Positions 59,026-64,000 of a DNA stretch of 64,000 nt are shown here, in pieces. Within the stretch, counting starts at the first letter, position 1. Each line of letters opens with the position of its first letter. This DNA is from Streptomyces sp. NBC_01267 (GTDB lineage: Bacteria; Actinomycetota; Actinomycetes; Streptomycetales; Streptomycetaceae). The stretch lies in contig NZ_CP108455.1 of the NCBI RefSeq assembly GCF_036241575.1, positions 2,556,501 through 2,620,500 of the forward strand, written 5' to 3'. A program made the translations under genes and the position numbers. Below the pieces are notes generated by a model. It was given only the letters and a program-made list of their open reading frames with translations. It was not told the DNA's origin and did no database searches.

Positions 59026-59106
59026 GTGGCGGACGTGGCGGACGTGAAGAGCGTGGCGGACGTGGCGGACGTGAAGAGCGTGGCGGACGTGGCGGACGTG
59101 AAGAGC
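59026..59106. repeat. Three perfect 27-base repeats between accD1 and accA1
   Basis: Unit GTGGCGGACGTGGCGGACGT plus GAAGAGC occurs at 59026-59052, 59053-59079 and 59080-59106 and a fourth begins. Degenerate GTGACGGAC/GTGGCGAAC copies precede it from 58972. The whole stretch is in frame with accA1 and would encode VADVADVKS three times if translation began at GTG 58972. Confidence 0.9.
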
Positions 59107-59130
59107 GTGGCGGATCCGATGAGGGTGGAA

Positions 59131-61167
59131 ATGTTCGACAGCGTTCTGATCGCCAACCGGGGCGAGATCGCCGTACGCGTCATCCGTACGCTGCGGGAGC
59201 TGGGCATCCGCTCGGTGGCCGTCTTCAGCGACGCGGACGCGGACGCCCGGCACGTACGGGAGGCGGACACGGCGGTCCGTATCGGCCCCGCGCCCGCTTC
59301 CGAGAGCTATCTGTCGGTGGAGCGGCTGCTGGACGCGGCGGCGCGCTCCGGCGCGCAGGCGGTCCATCCGGGCTACGGGTTCCTCGCCGAGAACGCGGCC
59401 TTCGCGCAGGCGTGCGCCGACGCGGGTCTGGTCTTCATCGGCCCGCCCGCCGCCGCGATCTCACTGATGGGCGACAAGATCCGCGCCAAGGCGACCGTGC
59501 AGGCGGCGGGCGTTCCGGTGGTCCCCGGATCGTCCGGCAGCGGGCTCACCGATGCCGAACTCGCCGCCGCCGCGCGGGAGATCGGTATGCCGGTGCTGCT
59601 CAAGCCGTCGGCGGGCGGCGGCGGCAAGGGCATGCATCTGGTCCGTGACGAAGCGCTCCTCGCCGACGAGATCGCCTCGGCCCGGCGCGAGGCCCGCTCC
59701 TCGTTCGGCGACGACACGCTCCTCGTGGAGCGGTGGATCGACCGCCCGCGCCACATCGAGATCCAGGTCCTGGCGGACGCCCACGGAAACGTCGTCCACC
59801 TGGGAGAGCGCGAGTGCTCCCTCCAGCGCCGCCACCAGAAGATCATCGAGGAGGCGCCCTCGGTCCTGCTCGACGAGGCGACCCGCGCGGCGATGGGCGA
59901 GGCGGCGGTGCAGGCGGCGCGGAGCTGCGGGTACACGGGCGCGGGCACGGTGGAGTTCATCGTCCCCGGCAACGACCCGTCCTCGTACTACTTCATGGAG
60001 ATGAACACCCGCCTCCAGGTCGAGCACCCGGTGACCGAACTGGTCACCGGCCTGGACCTGGTGGAGTGGCAGCTGCGGGTCGCCGCCGGTGAGCAACTGC
60101 CGTACCGGCAGCAGGACATCACCCTCACCGGGCACGCCGTGGAGGCGCGGGTCTGCGCGGAGGACCCGTCCCGCGGGTTCCTGCCGTCCGGCGGCACGGT
60201 GCTCGCCCTCGACGAGCCGCAGGGCCACGGCGTCCGCACCGACTCCGGCCTGAGCGAGGGCGCGGAGGTGGGCAGCCTGTACGACCCGATGCTGTCGAAG
60301 GTCATCGCGTACGGCCCCGACCGCGCGACGGCGCTGCGCAAACTGCGGGCCGCGCTGGCGGCCACCGTCACCCTAGGCGTCCCGACGAACGCGGGCTTCC
60401 TGCGGCGGCTGCTCGCCCACCCGGCGGTGGTCGCGGGCGAGCTGGACACCGGCCTCGTGGAGCGCGAGGCGGACGGCCTGGTGCCGGACGCGGTCCCGGC
60501 CGAGGTGTACGCGGCGGCGGCAGCGGTACGCCGGGCGGAGCTGGCCCCGCCCGGTACAAGGACAGGGACCTCGACGGCCACGGGTACGGGCGGCTGGACC
60601 GACCCGTTCTCGGTACCCAGCGGCTGGCGGCTCGGCGGCGCCGACGTCCCGGTGACGCACTGGCTGCGGGTGCCCGGACACGAGCCCGTACGGGCCGGGG
60701 GCGAGGGCCGGGTGACCCCGCGCACGGTATCGGTCACCGTCGACGGGACCGTCCACACCTTCCGCCGCGCCGGCGAGTGGCTGGGCCGGGACGGCGACGC
60801 CTGGCACGTCCAGGACCACGACCCCGTCCAGGCCACGCTGGACGCCGCGGCGGGCCGGGGCGGCGCAGGGTCGCTCACCGCGCCCATGCCCGGCACGGTC
60901 ACCGTGGTCAAGGTGGCCGCCGGGGACGAAGTCGTCGCCGGGCAGGGGCTGTTGGTGGTGGAGGCGATGAAGATGGAGCACGTGATCACCGCCCCGCACG
61001 CGGGCACCGTCACCGAGCTGGACGTCGCCCCCGGCACCACGGTCGCGATGGACCAGGTACTGGCCGTGGTCACCCCGGCTGCCGATACCCCGGCTGCCGA
61101 TACCCCTGCCGCCGATACCCCCGCCGCCGATACCCCGGACGCCGATGCCCCGCAGGAGGAGTCATGA
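59131..61167 (+). CDS. accA1: Biotin-containing acyl-CoA carboxylase alpha subunit
   Basis: A 678-residue fusion of biotin carboxylase and biotin carboxyl carrier. [22 protein letters not shown] at the start, ATP-grasp [20 protein letters not shown] near 165 and [20 protein letters not shown] near 290. BCCP at the C-terminus with [19 protein letters not shown] and the biotinyl Lys in [11 protein letters not shown] near 615. After the BCCP a tail of PAADT repeats (a 15-base DNA repeat) ends the protein. The ATG at 59131 is preferred: GAGGGTGGAA precedes it and family members begin MFDSVL. An in-frame GTG at 58972 with GAGGG would add 53 repetitive residues and cannot be excluded. Confidence 0.92.
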   Translation: MFDSVLIANRGEIAVRVIRTLRELGIRSVAVFSDADADARHVREADTAVRIGPAPASESYLSVERLLDAAARSGAQAVHPGYGFLAENAAFAQACADAGLVFIGPPAAAISLMGDKIRAKATVQAAGVPVVPGSSGSGLTDAELAAAAREIGMPVLLKPSAGGGGKGMHLVRDEALLADEIASARREARSSFGDDTLLVERWIDRPRHIEIQVLADAHGNVVHLGERECSLQRRHQKIIEEAPSVLLDEATRAAMGEAAVQAARSCGYTGAGTVEFIVPGNDPSSYYFMEMNTRLQVEHPVTELVTGLDLVEWQLRVAAGEQLPYRQQDITLTGHAVEARVCAEDPSRGFLPSGGTVLALDEPQGHGVRTDSGLSEGAEVGSLYDPMLSKVIAYGPDRATALRKLRAALAATVTLGVPTNAGFLRRLLAHPAVVAGELDTGLVEREADGLVPDAVPAEVYAAAAAVRRAELAPPGTRTGTSTATGTGGWTDPFSVPSGWRLGGADVPVTHWLRVPGHEPVRAGGEGRVTPRTVSVTVDGTVHTFRRAGEWLGRDGDAWHVQDHDPVQATLDAAAGRGGAGSLTAPMPGTVTVVKVAAGDEVVAGQGLLVVEAMKMEHVITAPHAGTVTELDVAPGTTVAMDQVLAVVTPAADTPAADTPAADTPAADTPDADAPQEES

Positions 61168-62105
61168 CCGACGGCCTTCCCATGTCCGTTCCGGCGCCGG
61201 ATCTGCCGCGCCGGGTCCGTATCCACGAGGTCGGCGCGCGCGACGGCCTGCAGAACGAGAAGACGGTCGTGCCGACCGAGGTGAAGGCGGAGTTCGTCCA
61301 CCGCCTCGCCGCGGCCGGTCTGACGACCGTAGAGGCGACCAGCTTCGTCCACCCCAAGTGGGTGCCCCAACTGGCCGACGCCGAGCAGCTGTTCCCCCAG
61401 CTCGCCGACATCGAAGGCATCGCCCTGCCGGTCCTGGTGCCGAACGCGCGCGGCCTGGACCGCGCGCGGGAGCTGGGGGCCCGCCGGATCGCGGTCTTCG
61501 GGAGCGCCACCGAGTCGTTCGCCCAGGCCAATCTGAACCGGACCGTGGACGAGTCGCTCGCCATGTTCGAGCCGGTCGTCGCCCTGGCCCGCGCGGAGGG
61601 CCTGCATGTCCGCGGTTACCTCTCGATGTGCTTCGGCGACCCGTGGGAGGGCCCGGTCCCGGTCGGCCAGGTCGTCGGCGTGGCGAAGCGCCTGATGGAC
61701 CTGGGCTGCCACGAGTTGAGCCTGGGCGACACCATCGGGGTGGCCACGCCCGGCCACGTGAAGGCGCTGCTCACCGCCCTCGACGAGGCGGGCGTCGGCA
61801 CGGAATCCGTCGGCGTCCACTTCCACGACACGTACGGCCAGGCGCTCTCCAACACCCTGGCCGCCCTCCAGTACGGGGTGACCACCGTGGACGCGTCCGC
61901 GGGCGGCCTCGGCGGCTGCCCGTACGCGAAGTCCGCCACCGGGAACCTCGCCACCGAAGACCTCGTCTGGATGCTCCAAGGACTCGGCATCGAGACCGGG
62001 GTCGACCTCGGCCTGCTCACCGCCACCAGCGTGTGGATGGCCGAACAGCTGGGCCGCCCCAGCCCGTCCCGCACCGTACGCGCCCTCTCCCACCAGGAGC
62101 AGTGA
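61164..62105 (+). CDS. hmgL: Hydroxymethylglutaryl-CoA lyase
   Basis: HMGL-like TIM barrel of 313 residues cleaving HMG-CoA to acetyl-CoA and acetoacetate, the last step of leucine breakdown. [20 protein letters not shown] (residues 18-37) holds the catalytic Arg-Asp, [20 protein letters not shown] the substrate loop, [20 protein letters not shown] the metal His pair near 215, and [20 protein letters not shown] the conserved Cys loop near 250. The ATG overlaps the accA1 stop as ATGA and has AGGAGGAG upstream. Confidence 0.94.
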   Translation: MTDGLPMSVPAPDLPRRVRIHEVGARDGLQNEKTVVPTEVKAEFVHRLAAAGLTTVEATSFVHPKWVPQLADAEQLFPQLADIEGIALPVLVPNARGLDRARELGARRIAVFGSATESFAQANLNRTVDESLAMFEPVVALARAEGLHVRGYLSMCFGDPWEGPVPVGQVVGVAKRLMDLGCHELSLGDTIGVATPGHVKALLTALDEAGVGTESVGVHFHDTYGQALSNTLAALQYGVTTVDASAGGLGGCPYAKSATGNLATEDLVWMLQGLGIETGVDLGLLTATSVWMAEQLGRPSPSRTVRALSHQEQ

Positions 62106-62108
62106 ACG

Positions 62109-63266
62109 ATGGACCACCGTCTGAGTACCGAGCACGAAGAACTCCGCCGCACGGTCGAGGCGTTCGCGCACGACGTGATCGCCCCGAAGATCGGCGACCT
62201 CTACGAGCGGCACGAGTTCCCGTACGAGATCGTCCGCGAGATGGGCCGGATGGGCCTGTTCGGGCTGCCGTTCCCGGAGGAGTACGGCGGGATGGGCGGC
62301 GACTACCTCGCCCTGGGCATCGCCCTGGAGGAGCTGGCCCGCGTCGACTCCTCGGTCGCGATCACCCTGGAGGCGGGCGTCTCGCTGGGCGCGATGCCGG
62401 TGTTCCGCTTCGGCACGGAGGAGCAGAAGCAGGAGTGGCTGCCGCGGATGTGCGCGGGCGAGATCCTGGGCGCGTTCGGCCTGACCGAGCCGGAGTGCGG
62501 CTCGGACGCGGGCGGCACCCGGACGACGGCCGTGCGCGACGGTGACGACTGGGTGATCAACGGCTCCAAGTGCTTCATCACCAACTCCGGTACGGACATC
62601 ACCGGCCTGGTCACGGTCACCGCGGTCACCGGCCGCAAGCCGGACGGCCGCCCGCAGATCTCCTCGATCATCGTCCCGTCGGGCACTCCTGGTTTCACGG
62701 TGGCGGCCCCGTACTCGAAGGTCGGCTGGAACTCCTCGGACACCCGCGAGCTGTCGTTCTCCGACGTCCGGGTCCCCGCGGCGAACCTGCTCGGCGAGGA
62801 GGGCCGCGGCTACGCCCAGTTCCTGCGCATCCTCGACGAGGGCCGGGTCGCGATCTCCGCCCTGGCCACGGGCCTGGCGCAGGGCTGCGTGGACGAGTCC
62901 CTGGCGTACGCGAAGCAGCGCCACGCGTTCGGCCGCCCGATCGGCGACAACCAGGCCATCCAGTTCAAGATCGCGGACATGGAGATGAAGGCCCACACGG
63001 CGCGCGTCTCGTGGCGGGACGCGGCATCACGGCTGGTGAGCGGCGACCCGTTCAAGAAGGAAGCGGCGCTGGCGAAGCTGTACTCGTCGACGGTGGCGGT
63101 GGACAACGCCCGCGACGCGACGCAGATCCACGGCGGGTACGGCTTCATGAACGAGTACCCGGTGGCGCGGATGTGGCGTGACTCCAAGATCCTGGAGATC
63201 GGCGAGGGCACGAGCGAGGTGCAGCGGATGCTGATCGCACGGGAGTTGGGGCTGCCCGCGGGGTGA
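62109..63266 (+). CDS. fadE4: Acyl-CoA (isovaleryl-type) dehydrogenase
   Basis: FAD acyl-CoA dehydrogenase of 385 residues, fourth gene of the operon, three bases after hmgL. Motifs: FGLPFPEEYGGMGGDYLALG near 56, GAFGLTEPECGSDAGGTRTT near 122, DDWVINGSKCFITNSGTDIT near 147, GYGFMNEYPVARMWRDSKIL near 345 and IGEGTSEVQRMLIARELGLP at the end. Context with the carboxylase and lyase points to isovaleryl-CoA or citronellyl-type substrates. A terminator hairpin follows. Confidence 0.93.
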   Translation: MDHRLSTEHEELRRTVEAFAHDVIAPKIGDLYERHEFPYEIVREMGRMGLFGLPFPEEYGGMGGDYLALGIALEELARVDSSVAITLEAGVSLGAMPVFRFGTEEQKQEWLPRMCAGEILGAFGLTEPECGSDAGGTRTTAVRDGDDWVINGSKCFITNSGTDITGLVTVTAVTGRKPDGRPQISSIIVPSGTPGFTVAAPYSKVGWNSSDTRELSFSDVRVPAANLLGEEGRGYAQFLRILDEGRVAISALATGLAQGCVDESLAYAKQRHAFGRPIGDNQAIQFKIADMEMKAHTARVSWRDAASRLVSGDPFKKEAALAKLYSSTVAVDNARDATQIHGGYGFMNEYPVARMWRDSKILEIGEGTSEVQRMLIARELGLPAG

Positions 63267-63338
63267 GCGACCAGGCTGAGGGTGGCTCGGCGCGGGTGTG
63301 AACGCGGGCACGGGGCACGGGGTGCGGGCGTGAACGCG

Positions 63339-63381
63339 GGTACGGAGTGGGCGGCGCCGGATCGGCGGCCCACCCCGTACC
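63339..63381. terminator. Bidirectional terminator after fadE4
   Basis: GGTACGG (63339-63345) pairs with CCGTACC (63375-63381) and TGGGC (63348-63352) with GCCCA (63368-63372), separated by AG/CC mismatches. It lies between the convergent fadE4 (stop 63266) and the minus-strand gene ending at 63402. Confidence 0.7.
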
Positions 63382-63401
63382 CCTCCCCCCGCGCCGGTAC
63401 G

Positions 63402-64000
63402 TCAGTTGATGGCTTCGGCGAAGATGTGCAGTTGCGGGTTGTTGGGCAGGGTCACGTACTTGACGGTCTTCCCGCCGGTGAGCGGTACGGACGCCGCGTA
63501 CAGGCTGACCTTGTGGTCCGCGGGTTTGGTACTGCCCGGCGGACGGTTCCAGTGCGCGGCGGTGGCCACCAGCGTGCAGCCGTCGGTGGCCGCGTTGCTG
63601 TACCAGTCCGCGACGTCCAGCGTCGAGGTCGATGTGCTGCCGTCGGTGTAGGTGACGGCGACCGTGCCGGTCTGGCTGCCGTTGGTGCCCACGGTCAGGA
63701 ACGACAGCTGCGAGCCGCTGCCGGAGTCCGCGACGACCTGCCGGTGGGCGGTGACCGCGTCTGCCCGGCCGGCGGGGACATCGGGCCAGGTGAGGGAGGC
63801 GCCCATGGCGGTCACCTGGCTGCCCGGCGTGATACCCACCGAGGCCAGGGCCTGCTGGGAGAAGCTGTAGCCCACTCCGTCCAGGTTGCCCGGCGTCTGG
63901 TCCGCGTCATCGGTGACGCCCACCGTGTCGCGGGCGGCTGCCAGGTCGGCGTAGGCGACCTGGACGGCTGCGCTGCCGGTGCCCGCGGGCAGGTTCTCCG
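63402..64000 (-). CDS. C-terminal part of a secreted carbohydrate-active protein (partial)
   Basis: About 199 residues are visible and the frame continues beyond the window edge. The segment is a Thr/Ser/Gly/Asp-rich beta-sandwich: GVTDDADQTPGNLDGVGYSF, SQQALASVGITPGSQVTAMG, LTVGTNGSQTGTVAVTYTDG and KTVKYVTLPNNPQLHIFAEA at the end. This non-catalytic module is common at the C-terminus of Streptomyces exported glycoside hydrolases such as GH92 mannosidases or alpha-galactosidases. The catalytic domain is outside the window, so the enzyme type is unknown. Confidence 0.7.
   Translation of the reverse strand, partial: ENLPAGTGSAAVQVAYADLAAARDTVGVTDDADQTPGNLDGVGYSFSQQALASVGITPGSQVTAMGASLTWPDVPAGRADAVTAHRQVVADSGSGSQLSFLTVGTNGSQTGTVAVTYTDGSTSTSTLDVADWYSNAATDGCTLVATAAHWNRPPGSTKPADHKVSLYAASVPLTGGKTVKYVTLPNNPQLHIFAEAIN

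Noticed and set aside
59988..62996. 1002-codon minus-strand frame opposite accA1, hmgL and fadE4
   Set aside because: Opposite-strand shadow of three well-supported genes.

Overview
The window is high-GC actinobacterial chromosome, almost certainly Streptomyces. Support comes from extreme GC at third codon positions, GTG starts, four-base stop/start overlaps (ATGA, GTGA), purine-rich ribosome sites, and genus-typical sets: the 2-methylisoborneol operon with an encapsulin shell, the accD1-accA1-hmgL-fadE4 operon, and XRE-DUF5753/DUF397 pairs. About 50 protein genes are supported. I saw no rRNA, tRNA, CRISPR array or complete insertion sequence.

Layout. 1-6.5 kb: inositol catabolism, with iolC, an aldolase, iolB, iolD and mmsA (cut by the window edge) as one overlapping minus-strand operon, and a divergent TIM-barrel enzyme. 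6.8-9.8 kb: a small HTH protein, a CsoR-type operator with a CopZ-like chaperone, and a flavin monooxygenase divergent from a TetR regulator. 10.1-10.4 kb: a probable unannotated short transcript. 10.5-14.2 kb: citrate synthase and RecD2. 14.4-16.4 kb: LacI regulator plus ribokinase. 16.7-20.5 kb: GPP methyltransferase, 2-methylisoborneol synthase and a family 2B encapsulin shell. 20.9-26.1 kb: a LacI-controlled sugar or cyclitol cluster (oxidoreductase, DUF993 protein, two TIM-barrel isomerases). 26-32.8 kb: EamA transporter/LysR pair, DinB protein, Tat-exported GH3 enzyme, S28 peptidase, small secreted protein.

32.9-37.2 kb: an nSTAND ATPase with a double WD40 propeller, preceded by a small helical protein. 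The ATPase N-terminus and the small protein C-terminus carry matching short motifs of the kind used in bacterial amyloid signalling. I read this as a two-gene NLR/effector immunity or cell-death module. 37.4-42.2 kb: a fused ABC exporter and a class A beta-lactamase-like exported protein. 42.3-43.1 kb: a RelE/HigB-HigA toxin-antitoxin pair, possibly leaderless. 43.1-49.1 kb: agmatinase, ThDP enzyme and sodium symporter, with a divergent PucR regulator.

49.1-55.7 kb: a WhiJ-like XRE/DUF397 set, an acyl-CoA dehydrogenase and TesB, then a lower-GC island. The island holds a truncated XRE copy, orphan small genes and the C-terminal nuclease cassette of a polymorphic toxin with a candidate immunity gene. 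55.7-63.3 kb: a phosphatase-like protein and the AccR-type TetR divergent from the leucine/short-chain acyl-CoA operon, with mirrored operators between them. 63.4-64 kb: the C-terminal part of a probable secreted carbohydrate-active protein.

A recurring feature is short direct repeats immediately downstream of stop codons, seen at six sites.
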